Shown here piece after piece: positions 22,418 through 34,755 of a DNA stretch of 64,000 bases. Within the stretch, counting starts at the first letter, position 1. Each line of letters starts with the position of its first letter. This stretch comes from Tenrec ecaudatus. Its lineage: Eukaryota > Chordata > Mammalia > Afrosoricida > Tenrecidae. The notes under the pieces are model-generated. The model was not told where the DNA came from and did no database searches. It worked only from the letters and a program-made list of their open reading frames with translations. Where the stretch lies: contig NC_134531.1 of NCBI RefSeq assembly GCF_050624435.1, positions 258,492,812-258,556,811 on the forward strand, given 5' to 3'. Position numbers and translations under genes: made by a program.

Positions 22418-22689
22418 AAACAATGGGACAAAAGACTCCTTAGAAAGATGTGGCTTGCTCCTTTTTAGGCAGATTTTGTGGGAGAGCTTGCCAATACTGC
22501 TGGATCTGGATCTTACATCTGGCTCATTGACCTCCTACCATATTGCTTACCAATCCCAGGAGTCATCAGCAGAATGTTGTCCTTCAATTCATTCAACTTT
22601 GCAAATTTGCATTGATTGTTGAAGTATCTCAATTAGTATTCCATGTCACCTTTTGTATAACTGCTGTGTCCTCTAGTCACCAAATAATA

Positions 22690-22930
22690 TACATATAATT
22701 AACATTTCCCAAGACTTTTATATTAGTATTAATCTATTTTAATTTTATAACAACTCTATAATTAGCTTCTTTTGCAATGAAGAAAATTGAGCTGCACTAA
22801 TTTAAGAGAAATAATTTTGTTAAAAAATTAAAAGTAAGTTATCAAAATTCAAAGAAAGTGCTAGAACCAGAATTTTAACACAGGGAGTCTATCTCCAGAT
22901 TCGGAGTGTTTTATTATCACCCATCATTAC
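22690..22930 (-). mobile_element. MIR-like ancient SINE
   Basis: The order TTTATAACAACTCTATAATT, GAAGAAAATTGAGCTGCACT, AGAACCAGAATTTTAACACA and AGTCTATCTCCAGATTC matches a reverse MIR core, heavily diverged. Confidence 0.5.
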
Positions 22931-24565
22931 CTCCAAAATACTGATAGATGTGCTTGTAGCAGCTGAGTCATCCCCAAAGGACTGACTAGCCTTGATAATG
23001 CTCTATCAATGATCCACACAGTCATTATAAGATATTGCTATCCAAAAGTTTTTTTTAAATCACAATTTATTAGTCTTCAAAAAACCCCAAAGACTCCTGA
23101 CAAATATCTCAAACTAAAAAAACAACAAAAACAAACAACTGAATGACAAGAAACATTTTCGTTCAAGTTCAAGTTCAGAGAAATAAACACTGATTAGGTT
23201 CCGGTGGATGAGAAAAAGCTGTCTTCTTTCTTCATGTTATTAGCCTGGCTTTCGTCTAGACTCTTTATTAATGGAGCTGTGCAGTACCATCAATGATGTG
23301 CCTGTGTGGAGAAAAACATACCCGCCGTTTCAGAAATGGCTCCAACTCAATTGTCACGTGCTTTCGCCCATGACTGGTGTTGTGATACCAAGAAAATGTT
23401 GCATTTGAATATTGGCCTGTTTAATTATGAGTGTGAGGGACATTTGATCCACTTAATGTTCAGCATGTTAATTAAGTCTGGGACTTAATTCTGTTTTATT
23501 ATTTTACACATAATTAAATTAGGGTACTAGCCTTGGCCACTGGTGGTAGTATCATTCACAGTTGACTCTATGAGAGGACTTTAATTCAACTTGCCAGTAT
23601 GAGGGTCTGATTTTCGGGAAGGAAGCAAGCACATATATCAAAGAAATAGTTGAAGAACAGTTACAGTGACTTCTTTGTGGGCCCCAAGCATCAAACTAAT
23701 TGATTTTTTTTTTGTGAATTAACACGAGCTTTATGTTACTTGAGTCTTTTTATACAAGGATGATTGTTTGATCCTACAATGTGGATTTTGTCCTAACATA
23801 ATTAAATATAATTGTGTGCTATCTGAGTTGTTGGGTGGTAAGAATGTGCCGAGTCTTTCCCTGCCTGTGAAGGAAACCCCCACAGACACAAAGCCTGCTA
23901 TGTATTTTATCTAGTGATAGAGTCTCAAAATCAGACAGTAATAACTGCTTTTCCTTCGTTTTGAGATGACACTTGGTGCTTTCTTTTCTCTTTTATGTGT
24001 ACAACAATTGAAACATTCTTCACATACTTTAGAATCTTTGCTGCATAAATAAAAAGCAATATTAAGCTAAGAGAACTTCTGAAGAAACTGATTCCTTTGT
24101 TTTGAAAATATATCATTTCTTCAAGGTTCATTAGGCCAATGCAGAAATCCATTCTTGGCAATCACATCACAAGAATACCTATAGAATGGTCTAAACTGAA
24201 GAAAAAACTAATCTATTTCCTATAATTTATATAATTATTTCTTTCAGAATAAAGAATAGCACTTGTCATTTTTTTTCTGACGTAAGCTCATAAGTTTACC
24301 TGCTATTATTTGACTAGCAAAAACATTGGAATGATTGCCTTTTATTTATTTGGGGGGAAACACAGTTGAATAATGCCTTCAAATGTTTTAAATGCTTGAA
24401 TTCTCCCTCAAAGTAATGCAAAAAAAAAAGGAGTATGATATGTGCAGAGTAAATTCACTCTCATAATTAATTTATTTGCACTATCATTTTGTTATGTTGA
24501 ACACATCTTCTCTGCAATAGGAACAAGTAATTCCAGATATTTGTTCCGACTGAGTTTTAAGGGAG
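22931..24565. other. AT-rich unique DNA
   Basis: No gene recognised. The stretch 23290-23520 has paired TTAATTAAG/TAATTAAATT-type sites and low repeat content; see findings. Confidence 0.45.
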
Positions 24566-24569
24566 TCCT

Positions 24570-24712
24570 TTAAACCACAAGCTGCTCAGTGGGAGGAAGA
24601 TGAGGCTTTTTACCCTCTGCTCCCGTAGAGTGACAGTCTTGAAAGCTCACAGGCAGGTCCTCCCTGTCCTAAGCGGTCGCTATGAGTCTGCATCCATCGA
24701 TGGCGTGAGTTT
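24570..24712 (+). mobile_element. AfroSINE (partial)
   Basis: GGGAGGAAGATGAGGCTTTT, GAGTGACAGTCTTGAAAGCT, CCTAAGCGGTCGCTATGAGT and CATCGATGGCGTGAGTTTG follow the SINE body to its 3' end. It stands 160 bp before a second copy in the same orientation. Confidence 0.8.
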
Positions 24713-24801
24713 GTTTGTTTTCAATTTTCTATTAGCAATTGATTTAGGATTAAATAAATAACTTCATACATTAATAAAACGATCACTTTATATTTTGTTA
24801 T

Positions 24802-24824
24802 TCTCTCTCTCTCTCTCTCTCTCT
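24802..24824. repeat. (CT)n microsatellite
   Basis: About 11 CT units between two AfroSINE fragments. Confidence 0.95.
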
Positions 24825-24875
24825 TACAGAGATAGTATAATGTTAGTTCTTAGTTTGGGGTAAATGAGATAAAAA

Positions 24876-25025
24876 TAGAGCCCGAGCAGTCTGATGGGTT
24901 GAACCCGCCACCCAGTTAGTTGGAGAAAGACCCTTTCTGCGACTGTGAATTTTTGCACAGGAAATTCAGTGGGGCCGTTCTTTTCTATCTCATAGTGTTG
25001 AGATGAGACAGAATTGATTGAAGGA
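24876..25025 (+). mobile_element. AfroSINE (partial)
   Basis: GGTTGAACCCGCCACCCAG is the tRNA-like B-box region. It is followed by GTTGGAGAAAGACCCTTTCT, a GTGGGGCCGTTCTTTTCTAT segment and TCATAGTGTTGAGATGAGAC. Diverged. Confidence 0.7.
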
Positions 25026-26010
25026 AGATAGGCTTTTTGTCAGATGACTTACACTCTCTGCGGGGAACAGATACAGCTTTGCAATCTTTTCTCATTACTT
25101 TGTTTTGTTTCCTGTTTTAGTAAGAATTGACACAAAATGGTGCTCATTCAATGAAGGGGGATTCTAAAAATGATCTTTAGTTCTTATGAAAGGGAAGAGT
25201 TGTGTATTCCATGAGGAACTGCCTCCATTTTCCAGTTTTAAATGTTTTTCTGTGAATTATTCTCATATTAACTTCACTTTTATTTAACCAATATCAGGAA
25301 AAGAAGATTACTGTTAATATAGTTAAATAGAATAATGTATGTGAAAGTACACTGTAAACAACATATTTTTAAAATTACTGTACTATTTTGATTAAAAAAA
25401 ATACTGAATGCTTCTGACAAAGCAAGTAATCTATTTGAAGGAACTAGAATATTAATAAAATCTTTCAGCAATATTTTGAGGCAATAGACAATTTTGAATG
25501 GAAATGATTAATTTTCTAACGAAAAATTCAGCAAATATATTATTCATATGACTTCATCTTTTCTTTGAATTTTTCTCCCCTGATGCACCAGCATTTTGCA
25601 TGACATGGTTCAATTTCCTTATTCCCCCAGGTCCTAATGATTCTTAAGCGTTAAAAGAACTCAAGTATAGTTTGAGTTAAACTGTCATTGTCCCTAAAAC
25701 AATAGAATTTATGCCATACTAGGAGAGTCATTATAAACACACAGAATTAAAAAAATATAAGAGGACAATTATGGAGCACAAGGGAGCAGATTAGTATTCT
25801 TCATTCAAACATAAACGTGGGAGTCATAAAAAATTGATTAAAATCACAGATTTTTTTCTTTTACAAATGCAAGATTTGCAATTAGCTACTAGGGTCTCAG
25901 TTTACACTACTGTAAAAGAGGGCTAATAAAATGGTTGTGAAGATTAGAAAAATCAATGCATATGAAACTTATAGAATAGTGCTTGACTTATAATGAACAT
26001 CATTCAAACC
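25026..26010. other. AT-rich unique DNA
   Basis: No coding potential or repeat seen. Confidence 0.45.
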
Positions 26011-26011
26011 T

Positions 26012-26105
26012 TGTTGTTGTTATTGGCTGTTGAATCAATACCAGGTCACAGACACCTTGCAGACCAGAATAGAACTCTAAGCATTTTGTGGGCTGGAAAG
26101 CTTTA
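26012..26105 (-). mobile_element. AfroRTE/AfroSINE tail scrap
   Basis: GTTGTTGTTATTGGCTG, then CAATACCAGGTCACAG and CAGACCAGAATAGAACTC, fits the shared 3' tail of AfroRTE and AfroSINE in reverse. Short and diverged. Confidence 0.4.
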
Positions 26106-26109
26106 TGAT

Positions 26110-26640
26110 TTTTAATTAGATTTTTTGTTTTTAATTTAATTGACATACAATTCACATATCACACAGTTCAGTAGTTCAATCACATTCGTAAGAGCTGTGC
26201 AAACACCACCATGATCAATTCCCAAATGGTTCTTTTTCCTTCTACTCTTTGTTGTTAGCTCCCATTTCCTAGTAGTCCCCTGTCATATCCCTTCTATTAA
26301 TCTTGTTTTTGTCTCTGTAGGCTTACCTAATCTGGTTTTCATATGCAGACAACCACACAAAATCAAGACAGATGACTAACCATGGGCCCCACAACAACAT
26401 AATGAAACCAAGGAAAACCTCAATAGAAATCAAAGCAGAAAATATTAACAACTGGAGCAAGTATCCATTGGGTCAAGAGGGAGAACAACGACAAAGAGTC
26501 ACATTTGACCTAACTACATTGCAGTCATCCACCCTCCAATGCACTCTGTGTGGGAACAAGGAGGCTGGAAACCTTTATACGGGCGGATCAACGGGATTTT
26601 TTTCCTGCAAAGAGCTGGATAATTCTCACTACTGAACTTA
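26110..26640 (-). mobile_element. Older afrotherian L1 3' UTR
   Basis: AATTGACATACAATTCACAT and GTTCAGTAGTTCAATCACAT start a typical reverse L1 3' end. Later parts (CATATGCAGACAACCACACA and the stretch near 26530-26565) align in order with the element at 60055-60690. The family is distinct from the young L1. Confidence 0.55.
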
Positions 26641-26707
26641 CAGGTAGCCAACTAGAAGCTAACTATTTTGCCACCAGGATCCTTATGAAAACTCTAGCAT
26701 TCTGTAA

Positions 26708-26708
<1 letters not shown>

Positions 26709-26745
<37 letters not shown>
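26709..26745. repeat. (TG)n microsatellite
   Basis: About 18 uninterrupted TG units. Confidence 0.98.
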
Positions 26746-26748
<3 letters not shown>

Positions 26749-26749
26749 C

Positions 26750-27650
26750 AGAAATCACGGACATGCAAAAGTTTGGATTAGTACTTAATGAAAAAGTAGG
26801 TAAACATGTAGAAGGAACATCATAAGAATTTTCTTGCTGTTTGTAGAACAGGACTATGGCCACTGCTTTCTGTTTCTTTAAGGAAAAAGGAGGATTTAGA
26901 AGGCTGAAATTGTGGGCTGCTGAGAAACATGGAGGAAAGCGTAGATAAAGTGAGTAAGGCATGGAAAACTAGAGGGAAATCAATTTGAACTCAAATGGAA
27001 GAAATAGGAGGAAAGCTTTCTGTTTTAATTAGAATGGTTACAGGAAGCCTTCGTAAGAGTTAGAGTGAGGATGTGATTCATCCTCCTGTGAGACAACTGA
27101 GAGAATTAACTCAGGTTTCGGTGGTGAACAGGACGTGACATCTATGGCAGTTGTTGGAGTACGTTTTCTGGAGGAAATAATATAAATCTATAGATTTAGA
27201 GACACAAAAAGAAAGATAGTGACTTTTCCGCAACTCTCATTGACTAGATTATACAGGAGAAAAAAGCATCAGGTTGAGACTGATGTGACTATTGGAAGAC
27301 TTATACTCCGTGGTGCAAAGGGATCTAGACAAAAGATTTACAGGCTTCTAGCCATATCGTTTTATGTCTTTTGGTTGAGGGAGATTCTGGAAAATAAATG
27401 ATAATTCTCTATTAAATGTCACATAGTTTGATAAATTAATAAATATACCCCTTCCCACGTTTTGGGAAAATGTTGCAATTGAATAAGAATTTATTTTGTT
27501 ATCAAATATTGGATATCATTTGGATTGGATATTAAAGCCATATAACTCTCAGAGATCAACAGCCTTATAACTGTGAGAATGCTTTTTAAAGACGACTACA
27601 GGGATCCAGCACTCTCTGGTTTCTGAATATGACTGCTCATGTATACTAAT
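26750..27650. other. Unique DNA
   Basis: Purine-rich to 27000, then AT-rich; no gene or repeat recognised. Confidence 0.45.
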
Positions 27651-27654
27651 TATA

Positions 27655-27714
27655 CTACTTCTCTGAAACCCACGGGGTCACCGTGATTCAGAATTGACTC
27701 AGTGGCAACTGTTT
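27655..27714 (+). mobile_element. AfroSINE 3' scrap
   Basis: GAAACCCACGGGGTCACCGT followed by AGAATTGACTCAGTGGCAAC is the SINE 3' portion with an internal loss. Confidence 0.55.
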
Positions 27715-27824
27715 AAAAAAGCATTAGGGATGAGGTGGTGCTGGCGGTTGTATTAGTTCTTGGAGGCAAGTACAACAATCCTGTTTTCCCTAAATTGCTT
27801 AGGATGCATAAATAACTGACAACA

Positions 27825-28018
27825 GCGGAGTCAACTGACTCCTAGTGTTCCCAGGTGTGTAGAGCAGAACTGAGCTGCATAAGGATTTCAAGGTTACAAT
27901 CCTTCAAAAGCAGATAGGCCTTTCTTCAGAGGTCCTTCTGGATGGATTCGAATGGGCAACCTTTAGTTAGCAATGGACTGTTTAACCATTTGTATTACCA
28001 CGCACTCAGGACAGCCTT
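27825..28018 (-). mobile_element. AfroSINE interrupted or abutted by L1
   Basis: GGAGTCAACTGACTCCTAG, GTGTAGAGCAGAACTGAGCT, a TTCAAGGTTACAATCCTTCA segment and CCTTTAGTTAGCAATGGACT follow the reverse AfroSINE order. The L1 target duplication begins at 28019, at the tRNA-like head of the SINE. Confidence 0.7.
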
Positions 28019-29077
28019 ATCAAAGTGGAAAATGATTGCACCTGACCTGATCCCACCACACCGAGGCAAAGCCCTGGGGGAGTGCAGCAGAACAGCAAGG
28101 GAATGGAGCGGCAAGATCCCCAGGGGATGCAGAAAGTGGACTTTTGGGTCAGGGTGTGGTGCCCCAACAGACTGGACTGGAAAAGACTCCTAAAGGCCAA
28201 AAAAAAGAGAGAACCTTGAACTAACTACAAACTTTTCTTTCTTGATGTGTTTTGTTCTTTGTCAGTGGTTTGTTGTTGTTGTTTTGTTGTCTGGTTGTAT
28301 ACTGTTGCCTTGTTTCCTCTGTCTTGTTTTCATGCATGCTACTGTCTCCACAGGTCTGTCTAAATAAGACAGGCTGGATGAACTATCTGGAGGAAAAAAA
28401 ATGGGACCAACAGTTCCGGGGGTACTTGGGATAGGGGGAAGTGGGGGAGGGTAAGGAAGTGGTGTTAACAAACCCAGGGACAAGGGAACAACATGGGATC
28501 CAAATTGGTTGTGAGGGGGCAGTGGCAGGCCTGGTAGGGAATGATCAAGGGTAAGGTTATGTAAAGAAGAGGTATAGCTGTAACCCAGGTGGGGACGGAG
28601 CATGATAGTGGGGCAGGAGGAAAGTCAAGGGAAATAGAGGAAAGAGCTAGGAGGCAAAGGGCATTTATAGAGTTCTAGACAAAAACATGTACATGCAATT
28701 ATATATATGAGGATGAGGAAATAGATCTATGTGTCTATATTTATAGGTTTAGTATTAAGGTGGCGGAAGGACCTTGGGCCTCTACACAAGCACTTTTTCA
28801 ATGCATGAATACTTTCTTCTATTAAATTGGAATTCTATGATGCTCACCCTCCTGACACAACCGCTGAAGCCAAATCAGGTGAACAAGTAAATGTGGTGAA
28901 GAAAGCTGATGGTGCCCGGCTACCAAAAGAGATAGTGTCTGGGGTCTTAAAAGCTTGAAGGTGAACAAGGGGCCATCTAGCTCAGAAGCAAAAAAGCCCA
29001 CATGGAAGAAGCACACCAGCCTGTGCGATCGCGAGGTGCTAAAGGGACCAGGTATAAGGCATCATGCAATATATATA

Positions 29078-29159
<82 letters not shown>

Positions 29160-29825
29160 ACAGTGAATGAAGGGGGAAGTGCAGAATAGAGACCCAAAGC
29201 CTGTTTGTCGGCCACTGGAGATCTCCTCACAGAGGGGTTTAGGAGAGGAGATGGGTCAGTCAAGGTGTGATGTAGTACCGATGAAGAACACAGCTTTCCC
29301 CCAGATCCTGGATGCTTCCTCTCCCCAACTACCATGGTCCGAATTTTACCTTGCAGGACTGGATAGGGCAGAGGTTGTACACTGGTGCATATGGGAGCTG
29401 GAGGCACAGGGAATCCAGGGGGGATGATACCTTCAGGACCAGGGCTGTGAGGGGCAATACTGGGAGAGTAGAGGGTGAGTGGTTTGGAAAGGGGGAACCG
29501 ATTATAAGGATCTACATGTGACCTCCTCCCTCAGGGACGGACAACAGAAAGGGGGTGAAGGGAGACACCGGATAGGGAAAGATATGACAAAATAATAATC
29601 TATAAGTTATCAAGGGCTCAAGAGGGAGGGGAGAGCGGGGAGGGAGGGGGAAAAAGAGGACCTGATGCAAAGGGCTTAAGTGGAGAGCAAATGCTTTGAA
29701 AATGATTAGGGCAAAGAATGTACAGATGTGCTTTATACAATTGATGTATGTATATGTATGGATTGTGATAAGAGTTATGTGAGCCCCTTATAAAATGTTT
29801 AAAAAAGAAATCAAGTGGAAAATGA
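28019..29825 (+). mobile_element. 5'-truncated L1 (3' UTR only) with target duplication
   Basis: About 1.77 kb of the L1 3' UTR. ATCAAAGTGGAAAATGA (28019-28035) and ATCAAGTGGAAAATGA (29810-29825) flank it, differing by one base deletion. It carries a single ~250-bp unit and a large (TA)n expansion at 29069-29157. It ends in ATAAAATGTTTAAAAAAG. Confidence 0.9.
29069..29157. repeat. (TA)n microsatellite inside an L1 3' UTR
   Basis: A nearly pure AT/TA run of about 70 bases, preceded by a short GTGTGT interruption. Other L1 copies have a short CAAAAATATGCTACC-like stretch at this place. Confidence 0.97.
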
Positions 29826-30019
29826 CTTAGCATATGGAAAACAATACTATCCTCTTTTTAGGTTGAGAGTTGCTACTCTGATCAATAGTTGTCTCTGGAA
29901 ATAGCTATAATCATATTACAAATGGGAAGCCATGTGAGAGGTACAGAGTCAACCTCGAAAAGTTCCACCAACAGGGTATGACAGGAAGTAAAAGTTATGT
30001 GTAAAAGGAAATGCAGGCC
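29826..30019. other. Short spacer between two L1 copies
   Basis: Nothing clear; the right part may be the decayed start of the next L1. Confidence 0.4.
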
Positions 30020-32518
30020 CTCTAATGTGACTGATGAGACCAGGGAGGCACACCAGGTAATATGGCAGAGACCAGACCAAATACAGGGGTACACATCATA
30101 GACAACTAAAAAGGAGGTGGAGAAAGGAAAACAAAATAATAAAAAAGAAATAGGTAGCAGGGGCACAGGGTACTAACCCACCCAAAGGAGGGTATTGTTC
30201 ATATCTCCACGTGGAAAGAGGGTCCAGATTTCAACTCAGTGCTCCAAGATGTGAATGCAACATGCCGACATGCAGTAGGGAACCAATGGAGAGGTCTGCG
30301 GGGGGGGGGGGGCATCCTCAATCCCAACTACTAAGTGGACACCTACCCCTTCCCCCAGAAGAATTTATTTCAAAAGACGGCATTGAATCTGTAGCTCAGG
30401 ACATAGCTGATCAGAGAACATGGCAGCAGATGAAGGGGAAGGAGGAGAGAGTGAAGCACATCCTAGCCCAACAGGCTTTCAGGATGATGTTCCCAATTAG
30501 AGCAGTCCATCCACAAAGACGACCACATGGACAGTCCCACTATGAGACATGACACCCCTCACTGACCCATAGCACTACAGGAGACCATACTGGAGAGACA
30601 ATGTGGGAATTGCACCCGATCTGATCCCGCCACACTGAGGCAAAACACTAAGGGGGTGCAACAGAACAGCAATGGAATGGAGTGATGAGGTCCCCATGGA
30701 ATGCTGAAGATGGATTTGGGACCACTCCTAAAGGCCAAAACAAAACAAAACAAAAACAAAACCAATCCTTGAACTAACTATAAGCTTTTCTTTCTTGTGT
30801 GTTTTTTTTTGTGTCAATGATTTGTTGTTGTTGTTGTGTTATATAGCTCTGTCTTGTTTTTGTGCATGTTATTATCTCCGCAGGTCTGTCTAAATAAGAT
30901 GGCCTGATGAACAATCTGGAGGAGCAAATAGCAGTACTGACAGCTCCCAGGGGACATGGGAGAGGGGGAGGTGGGGGGAAAGGTAGTGGTGTTAACAAAT
31001 CCATGGACAAGGGAACTACAAGTGATCCAAATCGGTGGCGAGGAGGGCGTGGGAAGCCTGGTAAGGCATGATCAAGGGTAATGTAACCAAGAGGAATTGC
31101 TGAAACCCTTGTGGGGACTGAACATGATAGTGGCACAGGAGGGAAGTCAAAGGAAATAGAGGAAAGAGTTAGGAGGCAAAGGGCATTTATTTATAGAGGT
31201 CTAGATAAAGGCATGTACATATGAAAACATATTTATATATGAGGATGGGGAAATAGATCTATATGCATATATTTATAGATTTAGTATTAAGGTAGTAGAA
31301 GGACATTGGGCCTTCATTCAAGTACTCCCTAATTTCAAGAATATTTTTTTCTATTAAATTGGCATTCTATGATGCTCACCTTTCCTACACAACCACTGAA
31401 GACAAAGCAGGTAAATAAGCAAATGTGGTGAAGAAAGCTGATGATGCCCGGTTATCAAAAGAGATAGTGTCTGGGGTCTTAAAGGATTGAAGGTAAACAA
31501 GCGGCCATCTAGCTGAGAAGCAATAAAGCCCACATGGAAGAAGCACACCAGCCTGTGTGATCAGGAGATGGCGAAGGGGTCAGCTATTAGGTATCAAAGA
31601 ACAAAAAAATCATATCATTGTGTGCTCACCTCCATGATACTATCGCTGAAGACAAATGGGTGCATAAGCAAATGTGGCAAAGAAAGCTGATGGTGCCGGC
31701 TCCAAAAGATATAGCATCTAGGATCTTAAAGGTTTGAAGGCAAACAAGTGGCCATCTAGCTCAAAAGCAACAAAACCCACATGAGAGAAGCACACCAGCC
31801 TGTGCAATCACAAGGTATTGGAGGGATCAGGTACTAGGCATCATCAGAACAAAAATATGCTACCATAGTGAATGAGAGGGGGAGTGTGGAGTGGAGACCC
31901 AAAGCCCAATTGAAGGCCACTGGACATCCCCTTACATTAGGGGATCGGGGAAGAGACGGACCAGTCAGGATGCAATGTAGCAAAGATGAAAAATACAACT
32001 TTCCTCTAATTCTTAAATGCTTCCTTCCCCCCACCCCCACCCCAAGTATCATGATCCCAATTCTACCTTGTAAGTCTGACTAGACCAGAGGATGTACACT
32101 GGTACAGATAGGAACTGGAAACACAGGGAATCCAGGGCAGATGATCCCCTCAGGACCAGTGGTGTGCGTGGCAATACTGGGAGGGTGGAGGGAGGGTGGG
32201 TTCAAAAGGGGGAATCGGTTACAAGGATCTACATGAGATCTCCTTCCTGGCGAATGGACAACAGAAAAATGGGTGAAGGTAGATGTCGGAGAGGGCAAGA
32301 TATGACAAAATAATCATTTATAAATTATCAAGGGTTCATGAGGGAGGGGGGAGCGGGGAGAGAGGGGAAAATGAGGAGCTGGTGCCAGGGGCTTAAGTGG
32401 AGAGCAAATGTTTTGAGAATGATGAGGGAAATGTATGTACAAATGTGCTTTATGTATACATGGATATATATATGGATTGTGATAAGAATTGTATGAGCCC
32501 CTAATAAAATGATTAAAA
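30020..32518 (+). mobile_element. 5'-truncated L1 (3' UTR, long form)
   Basis: The copy starts upstream of the point where the full-length L1 joins its 3' UTR, with GGTAATATGGCAGAGACCAG and AGACAACTAAAAAGGAGG. It passes CCCAACTACTAAGTGGAC (about 30325) and ends GAGCCCCTAATAAAATGATT plus A-rich tail. It holds two tandem units with a 250-base spacing (GAAGAC at 31398 and 31648). The 5' boundary is approximate and I found no target duplication. Confidence 0.82.
30300..30313. repeat. Poly-G tract
   Basis: A run of about 13 G within the L1 3' UTR, just upstream of the polypurine/C-rich region. Confidence 0.9.
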
Positions 32519-32682
32519 AAAGAACAACCCACCAAAAGAGATGAAAAGGGCAACATCTACTCAGAGACAAATTTCAGAAGGCAGAAAGGGGTAAGAAAGA
32601 AGAATGAACAGGGGGGCAGGAAGCAGGCAGCGCGCGGTTGCATCTCTCGGACCACAATCAACACCATAGAACTCAAAGTCCC
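32519..32682. other. Unclassified GC-richer spacer
   Basis: Contains AGGAAGCAGGCAGCGCGCGG, locally GC-rich against an AT-rich background. It may be leftover 5' L1 sequence or unrelated DNA. Confidence 0.3.
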
Positions 32683-33185
32683 ATTGTTTTTTCCTCCAGA
32701 TTGTTTATCCAGCCTATCTTATTTAGACGGAACTGCAGAGATAATAACATGCACAAAAACAAGACAGAGCAAAACCAAGTAACAAAATAAAACAAAAAGA
32801 AAACAAACATACCACCAACAAGCCAATGACAAAAACCAAAACAAAACACAACAAGAAAGAAAAGCTTGTAGTTAGTTCAAGGACTGTTTGTTGGCCTTCG
32901 GGAGTGTTTTCCAGTCCAGTCTGTTGGGGCGCCAAGCTCTGCCCCAGAGTCTATTTTTGGTATTCCCTGGGGACTTCATTGCTCTGCTCCCCTTGCTGTT
33001 CTGCTCCATGCCCTTTAGTGTTTTGCTTTAGTGTGGTGGGATCAGATTGGGCAGAATTCCCACACTGAGTCTCCACTGTTGTTCTCTGTAGGGCTATTGG
33101 TCAGTGAGGGATGTCGTGTCTCATAGTGGGGCTCGCCATATGGTCTTCCCTGTGGATTGGCTGCTCTGTGTGGGAACATCGTCCT
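32683..33185 (-). mobile_element. Internal L1 3' UTR piece, inverted
   Basis: The reverse complement of the segment that lies at about 30480-30960 in the neighbouring plus-strand L1. It lacks the L1 3' terminus and tail, so it did not arrive as an ordinary 3'-anchored insertion, or it was trimmed later. Confidence 0.8.
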
Positions 33186-33442
33186 CTATTTCCACATTTT
33201 CTTTCTTGCACAGAGCTACTGCTAAATTTGATGACATTTGGTTTATAACACACAGTAAACTGATGGGTGTTGAAGAGAATTGATAGAGCTTAATCCTGAA
33301 TGTATTTATAGGGAAACGGAAATTAAAAGACAGGCAATGTGTACGATGTTTTCCTTTACCCACTGACTGGCCCTGGAATCTACATGTGGAAGAAATAGAA
33401 TGAAGTAGACTTAACTGTGCCCTTCTTGATGGCAGGGTATTT

Positions 33443-33592
33443 AAAGTGCTCCCTGCCAACCCAAAGGCCAGTACTTATCACCTACCAGGCTCTCTACAGG
33501 AGAAAGTTGGGGCAGCCTCTTCCCATAAAGAGGGCACCCTTGGAAACCCTGTAGGACAGTTCTGCTCTGTCCTGTAGGGTCGCTAAACATTG
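33443..33592 (+). mobile_element. AfroSINE (partial)
   Basis: CAGGAGAAAGTTGGGGCAGC, TTCCCATAAAGAGGGCACCC, TTGGAAACCCTGTAGGACAG and TCTGTCCTGTAGGGTCGC, in SINE order. Confidence 0.82.
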
Positions 33593-33599
33593 AACAAAC

Positions 33600-34560
33600 A
33601 TGACCGGTTTTGCTTTGGATTTTGCGTTTCATCTTCAAAGACTGTCTCTATGGATAGAGGAAACAAACAGTTCTGGTCTATTCTTATACTTATTTTCCTT
33701 TTTCAGAGGATAGAATTATTAATAATTTTAAAAGGGGGCTACACGAAAACGGTCTAATCAATGCAAAGTAATACTACTACTACTACCAAAAAATTCTTTT
33801 TTGCTAAGTAAATATGGTGTTCAACCACTTGTCGGCCAGTTTGCCACACTGTGCTGCCTTACACGATACTATGATGCTGGAAACTCAGGCACTGATACGA
33901 GCAGGGTCACAGGGCTACATTTCCTTCTGTTACCTGTCAGGCCACTATGCTCTAAGTATGTTATGTTTCCTAATTTAAAAACTGAAAACAGTGAACATAA
34001 TGGCTAAACAAATGACCTTGTTTTCCCATCTTCAATATGAATGTAAATCACCCCTTCTTTTTGTAAGGCCAAACTATGATGTTTTTGCAAGGTGTAGAAT
34101 TAACATTAAACCTCTGGGTTACTTGAAATTATCATCACTGTAAATAGGTCAATGGGTTAAATAGAAGGTAAATGTGCATAAGAGCGTTGGAAAAGTAACT
34201 GCTATTCTTTGTTGTATGCAGTTTCTGTTTCTATTCTTAGGAATAAATGCATAACAGAAAAAAATATTTAGTTAGGTGGTATACAGTGACACCATAGGGA
34301 AATACATTTGATGATTTACAATAAACTATGTTCCAAGCAAATGATAATTGCTGCCCAGGAGAGAAAAGCAGAAACCAAGAAATTGTGTCTTGTTTTCATT
34401 TTGTGGGAATGGTTTGCAAAGACTGCATCTGACTAAGAACAACAGAGATAGAACCACCCATGGCAAATTATTTGTCATCTCACAAATGCAAGTCTACCCA
34501 AATGAAGGGAAGTCACTTTCTTTTAGTAGATGTTATAAGAAAAGATGACAATGACTGATC
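33600..34560. other. Unique DNA
   Basis: AT-rich; includes an (ACT)n stub near 33772-33785. No gene recognised. Confidence 0.45.
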
Positions 34561-34564
34561 ATGG

Positions 34565-34755
34565 TTTGTGATTGGCACTGGGCTCAGAACTTGGCACAAG
34601 TTACCACACTAAACCTTGTAACAACAATGTGTGACAGGTACTATTTTCTCCATCTTGTGCATGTGAAAATCAAATCTCAGAGAGGCTTTGAATCTTGCCT
34701 AAGTTATAAAGCTGCTAGATGGTAGGACTGGAAACCCTCCCTGTGTGTGTTTGAC
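34565..34755 (-). mobile_element. MIR
   Basis: TTGGCACTGGGCTCAGAACT, TGTAACAACAATGTGTGACA, GGTACTATTTTCTCCATC, TCTCAGAGAGGCTTTGAATC and GCTAGATGGTAGGACTGGAA give the reverse MIR order. Confidence 0.75.

Noticed and set aside
28019..33185. Twin-primed (5'-inverted) single L1 insertion
   Set aside because: The inverted piece lies downstream of the plus-strand element, the wrong side for twin priming, and the two plus-strand copies each have their own 3' ends.
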